Assembly: GCA_020636045.1 (NCBI GenBank)
Contig: JACJYP010000003.1
Location: forward strand, 186,001 to 250,000
Length of the DNA stretch: 64,000 nt
Direction of reading: 5' to 3'
Origin: Lewinellaceae bacterium
GTDB taxonomy: Bacteria > Bacteroidota > Bacteroidia > Chitinophagales > Saprospiraceae
The notes beneath the pieces were generated by a model, which was not told where the DNA came from, made no database searches, and saw nothing but the letters and a program-made list of their open reading frames with translations. This document shows positions 16,732-26,557 of the stretch, in pieces; position 1 is the first letter of the stretch; the number at the start of each line of letters is the position of its first letter. A program made the position numbers and the translations under genes.

Positions 16732-18787
16732 TTATTTTGGGTTGCATCGCTCCAGGTCCCGCTGAATTTTTTCAAAATTGCGCTGGAACTCCGCATATGC
16801 CGGGTAGGCTTCTGTCAGTTCCTGCCATAAACGGTAACTTTCCTGGAAACAGGACTTTGCCTTTTCGGCGTTGCTTTTGCCATCCAGATATAATTGGCCT
16901 AATTTGGCATACGAGATCGCAAGGCCGTTTTTGTAGTCTACATTTTGAGGATAACTATCGTACAACTCTTTCGTCAATTTTGCGTCTTCCTCAAAAAACT
17001 GCAAGGCCTTTTCCAGATTCCCTAACACGCTGTGCGTCGCGCCCAGTCTCTCGTACGAGATCGCAAGGCCGTTTTTGAACCCTACATGCTGAGGATAACT
17101 TTCGTACAACTCTTTGCCGATACGGGAACGTTCCTCAAAGAACTGCAAGGCCTTTTCCAGATTCCCTAACGCGCTGTGCGTCTCGCCCAGTTTCAAGTAC
17201 GAGATCGCCAGATTGTTTTTGTAGTCCACATTTTGAGGATACATATCATACAACTCTTTCGTCAATTTTGCGTCTTCCTCAAAGAACTGCAAGGCCTTTT
17301 CCAGATTCCCTAACGCGCTGTGCGTCTCGCCCAGTTTCGAGTACGAGATCGCAAGGCCGTTTTTGTAGCCCACATTTTGAGGATAGTTCTCGTATAATTC
17401 TTCTTTTAAACGATTATACTGCTCAAAAAACTGCAAGGCCTTTCCAGATTCCCTAACGCGCTGTGCGTCTCGCCCAGTTTCGAGTACGAGATCGCTAAAA
17501 CATTCTTAAACTCAACATTTTGAGGATAAGCACTGTGCAGTTCTTTTTTCCAGTTGATTATACTGCTCAAAAAACTGCAAGGCCTTTTCCAGATTCCCTA
17601 ACGCGCTGTGCGTCGAGCCCAGTTTCGAGTACGAGATCGCAAGGCCGTCTTTGAACCCTACATGCTGAGGATAACTTTCGTACAACTCTTTCGTCAATTT
17701 TGCGTCTTCCTCAAAAAACTGCAAGGCCTTTTCCAGATTCCCTAACGCGGTGCGTCTCGCCAATTCTGGATAGAAATATACTCCGGTATTCCCGGTTTTC
17801 CTGTTCGATAGAGATCTGCAGCCCGTTTTCAAACTGCACCAGCGGTTCATTCAATTTCCCTTCTTCCACCAGTTTGTCTGCCAGTTCCAGGATAATATCC
17901 AGTTTCGAAGAAGATGAGAAATCGGGTTCGTTCAACAATACCTGTAGTTTTTCGAGATAGGCTGCATGATCCAGGCTTTTGATCTGTGCCAAAATCGAAA
18001 TGAACCGCGCTATATTTTCCACCTTCTCCTGTATCCGGCCTTTTTTCAGGTCGTCAAAACCTCCTTTTTGATAATCGGAAGAAAAGTTTGTTCCCGCCAT
18101 CCCCAGATTCCATTTTTCATCCGTCACATAGTTTAAACAGATCTGGTCGCCCTCGGCGGAACAATCGCTCGTTTGGTAAACGCCGAATACAAGCATGTCG
18201 GCGTGATGATACTGTTGTAGTTCTCTGGCAGTTTGATCGAAGAAATAATCCGCAACCTGAAAATCGCTCCAGTACTTTACTTCTATTTTCAGGTCTTCTT
18301 CTTTGGTAATCTGTACCAGACGTTCGGCGAGCACGTATCCGGCATCGTAGTTTTTCCCGCTCATCTCGCACATCTGCTTGAAGGGCAGGATAAGGATCTT
18401 GAAATTTTCATCGTCCGCTTTGAAAAACCGGTCGTAACCGAGCCATGCCCTGATGTTATCCTTTTGCCAAATCCCGATGATAAGCCCGAGCAGGATTATG
18501 ATATATCCCCCTTTTATGTAAACAAAGTAACTGGTATTCCTGATCTCGCCAGGATTTTGGAATCCGCGCCCGGATCGCCTGCTCATTGCGTTTGTTTCCT
18601 GCCGGCCCGGCTTTTTCTGAAAGATAAAGACGCCCAGGAGGATAAAAAGATAGGAAAGGAAGCCAATAACCGGCTCAAACGGGAAGTGTGCATCCTCGCG
18701 GTAATCGCGAATAAACCATACTATGCAAATGACAAAAAGTATAGCAGTGGTGATTATTTCCCATTTTATACGATTTTTTTCACTCAT
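16732..18787 (-). pseudogene. Membrane-anchored TPR protein, broken by three indels
   Basis: Starting at 18787, the frame encodes three membrane segments (TTAILFVICIVWFI, VIGFLSYLFILLGVFIF, GYIIILLGLIIGIW), then a soluble domain opening ILILPFKQMCEMSG, then tetratricopeptide units with the core GNLEKALQFFEEDAKLTKEL. The units are 144 bp (48 residues) long and nearly identical, with equivalent points near 17022, 17166, 17310, 17453, 17598 and 17742. Comparison between units shows a 2-bp loss near 17750 (CGCGGTGCG for CGCGCTGTGCG), a 1-bp gain in a T run near 17545, and a 1-bp loss near 17440 (CCTTTCC for CCTTTTCC). Together they shift the frame out and back. It is either a decayed gene or a consensus error in a repetitive tract; read through, it would give a ~680-residue protein. 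Confidence 0.75.
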
Positions 18788-18921
18788 GGCTGCTGTAAAA
18801 AACTGGCGTTATCAAGTGTGCTGAATTTTTCGAGCAATGAGCGTAATCGTTGCAGGGCCGCGTCCATGTCGCCCCCGGCAATGTGCTGGCGGACGAGTCC
18901 GAGGTAGGTGCTAAGGTTCAT
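18784..18921 (-). CDS. 45-residue ORF overlapping the TPR gene; effector-associated-domain-like
   Basis: ATG at 18921, stop TGA at 18784-18786 overlapping the ATG of the TPR gene by 4 bases, so translation is probably coupled. The sequence begins MNLSTYLGLVRQHIAGGDMD, continues with AALQRLRSLLEKFSTL and ends in FLQQP. The pattern, two short amphipathic helices with an ALxxL core, resembles the start of the effector-associated death-like domains (EAD11-type) that prefix TPR and STAND proteins in Saprospiria. It is short and may be the remnant of an N-terminal domain once fused to the TPR protein. No database check was possible. Confidence 0.5.
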   Translation of the reverse strand: MNLSTYLGLVRQHIAGGDMDAALQRLRSLLEKFSTLDNASFLQQP

Positions 18922-18970
18922 ATTCGATTGCGTTGACGGGCTTAAAAATAGCGCATTCCCGCCGATTATT

Positions 18971-19080
18971 TGCAGTAGGCAGATGGCAGTGGCAGTTGGC
19001 AGTAATAACGGGATTTAGACAAAACGGGAAATGCTCATTCATACCCATATCAATACTGCCACTGCTACTGCCGCTGCCAT
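18971..19080. repeat. Intergenic GGCAGT-type repeat, copy 4 (self-inverted)
   Basis: GCAGTAGGCAGATGGCAGTG, GCAGTTGGCAGTA (18972-19004) and, after ~45 nt, CATATCAATACTGCCACTGC and TACTGCCGCTGCCAT (19046-19080). The two arms are inverted. The rest of the gap 18922-19526, between the divergent TPR and giant-protein genes, shows no gene; it should hold their promoters. Confidence 0.55.
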
Positions 19081-19526
19081 CTTGCTAAACAGCAGAACCA
19101 GTCATCCCTGCCCGCCAGGCAGTTTGTACGTTGAAAAAAGTTCAAAGACTATCCGCATATCGCACCCCGAGGTTTATTCCCGTCATGGAATGCCTGTTTA
19201 TAGCACACAAGGAACAACAGCTAACCCAACCCCTGACGGGAATATATTCACTGCCCGGGATACCATATGTGGACTGCGGAAGGTCATTAAATGTTCTCAT
19301 TGAGAAACGTACGATTCGATCGTTCCTGAACCAGCCGCCCCGCACAGCATGCCACTGCCAACACCTTCAAAAACCCATTCCCGAAAAAAAATTTTTGCCA
19401 TTCTCAGTTTTTGAGAACACCCGGACGAACCTTTGTAACCGGGCCACATCCCCCGTTAGAAATAGGAACCCAACCCCCTGCCGGGATGCCCCCCGGTCCC
19501 GGCAGGATCACCCGAAACGATCCGGT

Positions 19527-22500
19527 ATGACCATGCGAAACCTGTACCTGCCTTTTTGCCTCTCGATCCTGCTTTGCTGCCATCTGCACGCCGCTCCCGG
19601 CGATCCCCCGCACACCGCGCCGGTGCCCGGCTGCGCCGAACCGTCCGGCTTTCAGATCGCGGAAGCCCGGCACAATGCCCTGAAGGTCCGCTGGGATAGC
19701 GCCTGGGCCGGTACGCTGCGTTTCGAACTGGCCATTGCCAAAAAATCGGACCCCTCCCGCCCGATGCTCAAAAATCCGCTCAGGGTAGCGGCCGGGAATA
19801 CCTGGACCTTCGACGATCTGGCACTGCACACGGAATACGATCTGTATATCCGGCGCGTGTGCCAGGGCCCGCAGCCGGATGACATCGGCCACAGCGAATG
19901 GGTGCGCATCGCGGGCAAAACCAGCGCGTACATCCCCTCCGATTGCAGCCTCGACACCACGCTGATCGCCGTCGGCAATATCACCCACAACCGTTTCGGG
20001 ATCGCCCTGTCGCCCCGGCGCCCGCTCTCCGCCACCGGCAGGCGCCTGCTGGTACGCTACCGCCTCGTGGACGTGCCCGCAGGCAACGCAGCGCCGCCCG
20101 TGCTGGGCCTCTGGCAGCAGCGCCTGATCTACAGCCTCGACCAGATGTTCGTCGACCAACTGTACCAGGGCGGCACCTACGAAGTGTACGTGCGGCAACT
20201 GCGCGACGGCGCTTATATGGACTACAATTTCGCCTGCGAGGAGGTTGGGCCGTTTCTGGTGACGCTGTCTTCCTTTCAAAACGATTGCGGCTACGCAAGC
20301 CAGGTGACGCCGGTCTGCGTGGGCGCGGATTTTATCACCCTGCAGTTCGACGGCCCGGCGCTGGGCTACGACGATCTGCGGTACCTGGTGGCCCTCAAGC
20401 CGCTTTCCGGCAACGGCGACTGGCAGTTCTACTACCATTTTTCCGGCGCGGAGATGCGGATCGGCAACCTCGAAGAGCAGACCGAATACCAGGTCGCCGC
20501 CTACCTGCTCGTCGGGCAGTCGGGCTTCAGTTACGACTATATCTGCAGCGAGACGATCGTGGAAAATGTGACCACCCTGCCGCGCAACAGCATCGTGGAT
20601 ACGGATGGCGACGGGCTGCCCGACGGTTGCGACCCCGATAACAACGACGGACCGCTCGGCGATATCGACAACGACGGCATTATCAACCAGGAAGATGAAG
20701 ATGTGCCGGATACGCCGATACCGGGGATGCCCGAACTGGCTTGCGGACTGGCGGCCAATATTCCGGCGCCCGACCCCGCACAGCTGCTCGATGAAGCGGC
20801 CGAAGGAGAGATCTTTTTTATCAACGGTTTTCCCATCCTGCTGACACAGGTATGGGGCGGCAACGGGTACTTTTCAGGAGAGGGCATCATCGGCCTGCCG
20901 TTCAGTACACGCTACCTGCGCGTCGATTTTCAGCAGGTAGCAGTGGATACGCAGCGCGCGATCATCAGCGGCGTTGTAAATGGCATTTCAGAAAACCTGG
21001 GCAATTACCCCGATCTGAGCCTCGACACCATCACTTTCGGGGAAAGCAACTTTTGCCATGCGTTGCCGGAAGAAGAGGGGTTTGACGAGAACGGCAACTG
21101 GTCTTCTACCAATAACCCGTACAATCCTTTGGGTTTTGGCGCCGACGGGCAATACCAGATGCCGCCCTATCAGGGTTGGGAACCCGGCGATCCGTATGAT
21201 CCCAATTACGATCCGAATGGATTCGACGAGAACGGGATACACATCGAAACGGGCACGCCGTTCAACCCCGGTGGCTGTAGCCAGCTTGGATTTGATGCGC
21301 AGGGGCAGCCCTGCAATCCTTCGGGCAGCGGACCATATTATTGGCTCGACCCTGCCTCAACGATCGAGGGCATCGCATTGGCAAACGAAGTGGAAGATTC
21401 CATCAGACCGCTGGTGCTGGCTTATCTAGGCGTCCTTGCTCAACAAACAAATGACTCGATCCAGGCTACAAAAATCCGCTGTGACCTTTCCCGCGATACC
21501 ATGCGGGAACATTTCTATGCATTGGGACATACCGATGACCGGGACAGAATATTCATTTTCGGCCCGGGCGATAAATGGTTCAAAGAAGGGATGAGCCGGG
21601 AATTCAAGGAAAAGCCCGAAATACTCGGGATCAATACGGATCGCAATCCCGGCGAAGAAGCCCTGGAAGTCACCCATATCAACCTGTACAACTGTGATGT
21701 TGACCTGATGCGGTATGAGGCAATATTGGCGATCATCGGCCAACTACAGGAGGAGCCCGGTATTTCGGAATCCGTAGCGCATTTAATTAAACTGATCAAA
21801 CAGTTTTCACCGGACGAGGCCAACTACTATGCAGATATGGGGAATTTGGAAAAGTGGGTAGATGAAAAGGTCGATTCTATTGTCGCAGCAGAGTATAAGG
21901 CCTTACATGAAACGGGAGGGATTGATGGTTATCAATCCGAAGGAGCGCGCTGGACTTCTTTGGGCCGTTCGAACACAAGAGGAGTCAATACATCGGTATC
22001 GCTTGCCGGTACTGGCACTGATCGTGCTTTGGAAGCGCTTTTAATGCGGCAGGCATCGGAAACCCGTTGGGAAGATATCTCATTTGCCTATCACCAGGGG
22101 TGGCAACAAATCAACGGCATCGACAGGGCTTATTTTTTGGAAGCGATTGATAAGGCAAGGGGAAAGCAATTCGGTCCCGGCGATACCGATTACCCCGTCA
22201 GTTTGCTGCCACTGAAGTTGTCCAGGGATGTATTCGGCCAGACCTACACGCTTTATCTTGACAATGTTTCCTTTACACCGCAAGGCGGCACTGCGGATAT
22301 TTATATCATTATCAATACAACACCGTCCCCGGATCGCCTTTTATTCAAGGCACTCAAGGTGCCATTCGGCCCTTCCGGATTTATCGGCGATACCAGATTG
22401 TTGTTGGGAACCGACATCAGTATCACCCTGAACAACGCTACGAAACTCAATCTTCTCGGCAATAACAACACGTATGTGTCTTTCGATTGCGATGGATTTT

Positions 22501-25500
22501 CCGGCATGAGCGTCGATGGTGAGGTTGAGTTTTGCCGTAATTATATCATACCGTTATACCCGGGGACACTTGCTCCCAAACCGGAGACGGAATCGGTAAA
22601 AGCCCACTTTCTTGTTCAAATGCCCGCCTGGGGCGAGTTTGTGGTGGAATTGGACGTCGATCCTTTTGCATTGACACAACACGATAGTATCAAATGGCAG
22701 GTGCAGGACCTTGTTTTTGATTTCAGTAGTTCCATTACACCTGGATATATTGCATTTCCGCCAAATTATGCATCCCCTTTTGTACAGCACAACAATGGTG
22801 TTACAACTGCGTCCGGGTTGTGGAAAGGCTTTTATGCGGCAGAGATTTCCGTCACACTACCCAGACAGATCAGTACCGGTTCGGGTGCCGATATTACAGT
22901 CGGCGCAAAGGACCTCATTTTTGATGACAGGGGCCTTACTGGTGAAGTATTTGCAAGTCCTTTGCTCACTTTATGTGAAGGGAACCTCGGTGGCTGGGCA
23001 TTTTCAATCGATACGTTTGCCCTTCAGGTTACCAGCAATCGCCTTGATGGTTTCAAATTCAATGGGCTGTTGAACCTGCCTATATTAACCGGAGCCTCCG
23101 GAGGTTGTGCGCTGCCAAGCGAATGCATCCGATACGAAGCCGCAGTATTACCCGGTAACCTGTATAGTTTTTCGGTAATGCCACTTGGTGTTTATCAGGC
23201 AGATGTCTGGAAAGCCAGTGTCATCATCAATCCCGATTCTGAAATTGAAATTAAATACCAGAACGGATCATTTGAAGCGAAGGCGGTGCTGAATGGCTCC
23301 GTTACCATAGATGGAGACCTGGGGCAGAATTTTGTTGCCGAAATTCCCGACATAACCTTTCAGAACCTCGTACTCAGAAACAATAAACCATATTTCGAAC
23401 CCGGCCTTTGGAGTGTTCCAAACGCTTCGGCAGGGGTAGGATTCGGAGGCTTCGAAATTACAATAGACAGCATAAAAATGGTTGGCGTACCCAATACTGA
23501 CGACAGGGCCAACCTTAAATTCAGGGCCGGGATTATTATTGTTGAAGAAGATATGGGGCTGCTCATGGTAGATGGCGGGTTTCAGTTGAAGGGTAAATTG
23601 CTTGTACAGAACAACCGCCAACGATGGGTTTACGACGGCCTGATGATCGATGACGTATACATTGACGCGAGTTTCCCGGGTGTAGATCGCGTTCATGGCA
23701 AATTAGCGTTTTTCGGACAGGATCAGCCCCATGCATCCTTAGGGCGCGGCTTTTCTGGCGCTGTTTATGTCGACTTCCAGGGCGTTGATGTAGAGTTGAT
23801 GGCACTGGGGGTATTCGGAAACACAGGAGCGTTCAAATATTTCATGATCGACGCGCTTGCCCGTTTTAATCCCAGTATCGGCGCCGGGGTCTTGCAACTC
23901 ATCGGATTCGGAGGCGGTGCTTCTTATCACATGGATATTATTGGCGACCTGGATACGGGATTGCCACCCAATATTTCAAATGTAGATCCTTTGGCCATTG
24001 CCCTGGGCAGTTCTTTGTCAGGCCTGGTTTATGCTCCCGATGTTGACAGGGGGATCAATATTCACGCAACGGTCGTTATGGCGCTTGCCAAGGAAGAAGC
24101 CTTTAATGTCAACGCAACTTTCGGCGTGAGTTTTTATTCAAGCGGGGGGCTGGACGAAGTTTATTTTAAAGGAACAGGTCGTTTTATGGATGCCGTGAAT
24201 TTTTCAGCGCCGCCTATCTATCTCGACAGCCTTTTGCCCAATCTGCCTACTGAAATATGCGCCTTTGTGTACATGCGCTACGCCTTTGCTGAAAAAGAAT
24301 TTCATGGAAATTTCAGGGTGAACATAAATGTAGCAGGAATACTACACGGCCACGGGGACGCCGAGTTGATGATCAGGCCAGGGTACTGGTTCATCAATGT
24401 CGGAACTCCGCAAAAACCCATTCGGGTTGCATTCACGATCCCAAAACTAAAAATGACCCTGGCCGAAGTAGATTTTTATTTTGATATCGGGAAAAATATC
24501 CCGTCGTTTCCAGGCCTGCCAGGAAACGTTTCTTCCCTCACCGGTTTGGGAAATATTGTGGCAAACGAGGCACTTAGGAGAACCGGGAATGGCTTTGCTA
24601 CAGGAATGCGATTCGATGCCACGACCGGCGATCTGAAGTTCCTCATTTTTTATGCTCGTTTCGATCTGGGATTAGGCTTCGATATCATGTTGCAGGACTA
24701 CGGGAATGCAACCTGCGCTAATAACAATGGCGAACCACTCGGTATTAATGGTTGGTATGCTTCAGGACAGTTGTGGGCATATGTGCAGGGAAAAGTAGGT
24801 ATCAGGGTTCGCCTTTGGGGGAAGAAACGGGACTTTGAAATCCTGAGCCTGTCTGTTGCCGCTGCTCTACAAGCCAAATTTCCGAATCCATTCTATGCCC
24901 GGGGCGCAGTCGGCGGACGTTATCGTATCCTCGGAGGTCTGATCAAAGGCAAATGCCGCTTCGAATTTTCCTTTGGGGAAGAGTGCCAGATTATCGGCGG
25001 CTCCGATCCATGGGAAGATCAGGAGGTGATACTGGCACTGAGTCCAGTGGATAGTCTGGAAAGTGTGCATACACTAACAATCCCCAAAGCCAATTTCACT
25101 GTTCCGATCAATGAAGACCTGAGCGACGGGACCAATGTATGGCGCGCGGAGATCATCTACGCAAGTATCATAAGTGATGGCCTTGTACTGTTCGATGAAG
25201 ATGCTTTGACAGAGGGCAGAACGGTGCTTGAAGCCAAGCCTGTAAATGCGCTGCCCGCAAACAAATGGCTTGTTTTCAAAGTAAAAGCACAAGTATTAAA
25301 AAACGGCGAATTTTTCAAATTCGAAGAAAAAGAGGTTGTTTTCAAAACAGGAAACTCCCCCGACATTATTCCTGTGGATAACGTCAAACATGCTTATCCA
25401 ATAGATGGGCAGTTCAACTTTTACCGGAATGAGCATCCCGATGGGAAAGGGTTTATTGTATTGAAATTCGGACAACCCGAATTGTTCCAGCAAGACCCAC

Positions 25501-26510
25501 CAGGCTACGTACGTGAAATGCACCTGACCAGGTTATCTGATGGTTCGGTTGTAAAGTTTCCTTTTGCCTATATCGATTATAAGCGGAAAATAGAATTTAC
25601 AATGCCATCGCTTGATCCGGGTGAAACGTACAGGCTTGAAATGGTAAATAATAATATCGACGGGTTGGTAGGTTCGGATAATGCAGGAAGTGAAGGAGGT
25701 GACGCTGAAAGTGATCCGGAAGATGTCCCCGGCGTGATGTATCAGGTGCACTTTCGGGTGAGTAATTATGCAAAATTTGCCGATAAAGTAGAAGCATTAA
25801 AGCAGAATTTGCAGGTCGTCTCATATTCCACCGGGTGGATACGCGCCAATTCAACATTAGACGAGCCACTGGATTATTTTGAAATATATGGAAAAGACGA
25901 AGGGGAGGAATTGGTTTCGACTACCCTTGACCTGAATAGTCTGAACTGGTTCAATCAGAATAAAACATATTTAAAACTGGTGTACAATTACGGCCAGGAG
26001 CCCATTAATAATTCTGATTTCTGTTACCTGAGCCAATTCACAAACAAATACAACAGTTTCGATCAGCAAAACTTTTCAAATGCCCCAATTGGCTTTGACG
26101 AGTCGATCGAAAATCCTGTTCTGGCGGTATCATATGATGGTAGTGTGCCTCCAAATTCAGATAGTATCATTCAGAGTCTGGATTTTACTTCACTGAATGC
26201 TTTTAGTGTGATGTGGGGTGATATGAAAATGGACTTGTTGTCTTATAAAACTATGAAATGCAGTGGAATGAACTGGTTGGGACAGTCTGCCACGGGCTGT
26301 GGAAACTTCTCATACTGTTGCACCAATGGCAGCCAGCAAGGTTGCTGCACGTTAAATTGCGCTTTTGAAGGAAATCCGTACCTGGTTACAATTGCTGATA
26401 ACGACATGCCCGTATTGCCAAGCGGATCAAAGTTTTTAACGAATATCCGATACAGAATACCAGGTTTAGGGCTTACTACGGACAAAGTAATTGAATTAAC
26501 GAAGCCATGA
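19527..26510 (+). CDS. Giant secreted protein with FN3-like and thrombospondin type 3 repeats
   Basis: 2,327 residues from the ATG at 19527, chosen because it begins a good signal peptide (MTMRNLYLPFCLSILLCCHL, cleavage after HAA); the frame is open for 132 more codons upstream, without similarity. Residues ~35-350 hold three beta-sandwich units of fibronectin III type (for example FDDLALHTEYDLYIRRVCQG). Residues ~358-395 form a calcium-binding thrombospondin type 3 stretch (DTDGDGLPDGCDPDN then DIDNDGIINQEDED). Residues ~517-610 carry Asn/Gly/Pro repeats around GFDENG and FNPGG. A very long beta-rich region follows, and near residue 1950 an SbsA/Ig-like unit. No T9SS sorting domain is seen. 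The first ~600 codons are GC-rich; the rest are visibly less so. It precedes the ART-domain gene by 47 bp and is probably co-transcribed. Function unknown. Confidence 0.8.
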   Translation: MTMRNLYLPFCLSILLCCHLHAAPGDPPHTAPVPGCAEPSGFQIAEARHNALKVRWDSAWAGTLRFELAIAKKSDPSRPMLKNPLRVAAGNTWTFDDLALHTEYDLYIRRVCQGPQPDDIGHSEWVRIAGKTSAYIPSDCSLDTTLIAVGNITHNRFGIALSPRRPLSATGRRLLVRYRLVDVPAGNAAPPVLGLWQQRLIYSLDQMFVDQLYQGGTYEVYVRQLRDGAYMDYNFACEEVGPFLVTLSSFQNDCGYASQVTPVCVGADFITLQFDGPALGYDDLRYLVALKPLSGNGDWQFYYHFSGAEMRIGNLEEQTEYQVAAYLLVGQSGFSYDYICSETIVENVTTLPRNSIVDTDGDGLPDGCDPDNNDGPLGDIDNDGIINQEDEDVPDTPIPGMPELACGLAANIPAPDPAQLLDEAAEGEIFFINGFPILLTQVWGGNGYFSGEGIIGLPFSTRYLRVDFQQVAVDTQRAIISGVVNGISENLGNYPDLSLDTITFGESNFCHALPEEEGFDENGNWSSTNNPYNPLGFGADGQYQMPPYQGWEPGDPYDPNYDPNGFDENGIHIETGTPFNPGGCSQLGFDAQGQPCNPSGSGPYYWLDPASTIEGIALANEVEDSIRPLVLAYLGVLAQQTNDSIQATKIRCDLSRDTMREHFYALGHTDDRDRIFIFGPGDKWFKEGMSREFKEKPEILGINTDRNPGEEALEVTHINLYNCDVDLMRYEAILAIIGQLQEEPGISESVAHLIKLIKQFSPDEANYYADMGNLEKWVDEKVDSIVAAEYKALHETGGIDGYQSEGARWTSLGRSNTRGVNTSVSLAGTGTDRALEALLMRQASETRWEDISFAYHQGWQQINGIDRAYFLEAIDKARGKQFGPGDTDYPVSLLPLKLSRDVFGQTYTLYLDNVSFTPQGGTADIYIIINTTPSPDRLLFKALKVPFGPSGFIGDTRLLLGTDISITLNNATKLNLLGNNNTYVSFDCDGFSGMSVDGEVEFCRNYIIPLYPGTLAPKPETESVKAHFLVQMPAWGEFVVELDVDPFALTQHDSIKWQVQDLVFDFSSSITPGYIAFPPNYASPFVQHNNGVTTASGLWKGFYAAEISVTLPRQISTGSGADITVGAKDLIFDDRGLTGEVFASPLLTLCEGNLGGWAFSIDTFALQVTSNRLDGFKFNGLLNLPILTGASGGCALPSECIRYEAAVLPGNLYSFSVMPLGVYQADVWKASVIINPDSEIEIKYQNGSFEAKAVLNGSVTIDGDLGQNFVAEIPDITFQNLVLRNNKPYFEPGLWSVPNASAGVGFGGFEITIDSIKMVGVPNTDDRANLKFRAGIIIVEEDMGLLMVDGGFQLKGKLLVQNNRQRWVYDGLMIDDVYIDASFPGVDRVHGKLAFFGQDQPHASLGRGFSGAVYVDFQGVDVELMALGVFGNTGAFKYFMIDALARFNPSIGAGVLQLIGFGGGASYHMDIIGDLDTGLPPNISNVDPLAIALGSSLSGLVYAPDVDRGINIHATVVMALAKEEAFNVNATFGVSFYSSGGLDEVYFKGTGRFMDAVNFSAPPIYLDSLLPNLPTEICAFVYMRYAFAEKEFHGNFRVNINVAGILHGHGDAELMIRPGYWFINVGTPQKPIRVAFTIPKLKMTLAEVDFYFDIGKNIPSFPGLPGNVSSLTGLGNIVANEALRRTGNGFATGMRFDATTGDLKFLIFYARFDLGLGFDIMLQDYGNATCANNNGEPLGINGWYASGQLWAYVQGKVGIRVRLWGKKRDFEILSLSVAAALQAKFPNPFYARGAVGGRYRILGGLIKGKCRFEFSFGEECQIIGGSDPWEDQEVILALSPVDSLESVHTLTIPKANFTVPINEDLSDGTNVWRAEIIYASIISDGLVLFDEDALTEGRTVLEAKPVNALPANKWLVFKVKAQVLKNGEFFKFEEKEVVFKTGNSPDIIPVDNVKHAYPIDGQFNFYRNEHPDGKGFIVLKFGQPELFQQDPPGYVREMHLTRLSDGSVVKFPFAYIDYKRKIEFTMPSLDPGETYRLEMVNNNIDGLVGSDNAGSEGGDAESDPEDVPGVMYQVHFRVSNYAKFADKVEALKQNLQVVSYSTGWIRANSTLDEPLDYFEIYGKDEGEELVSTTLDLNSLNWFNQNKTYLKLVYNYGQEPINNSDFCYLSQFTNKYNSFDQQNFSNAPIGFDESIENPVLAVSYDGSVPPNSDSIIQSLDFTSLNAFSVMWGDMKMDLLSYKTMKCSGMNWLGQSATGCGNFSYCCTNGSQQGCCTLNCAFEGNPYLVTIADNDMPVLPSGSKFLTNIRYRIPGLGLTTDKVIELTKP

Positions 26511-26557
26511 GATCAGTATAAGGCGATAAACACTCATAAATATTTCCCCATTATCAC

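Noticed and set aside
19404..20438. 344-codon minus-strand frame in the giant gene
   Set aside because: Shadow frame, Val/Gly/Ala-rich and without family motifs; composition explained by GC-rich codons.
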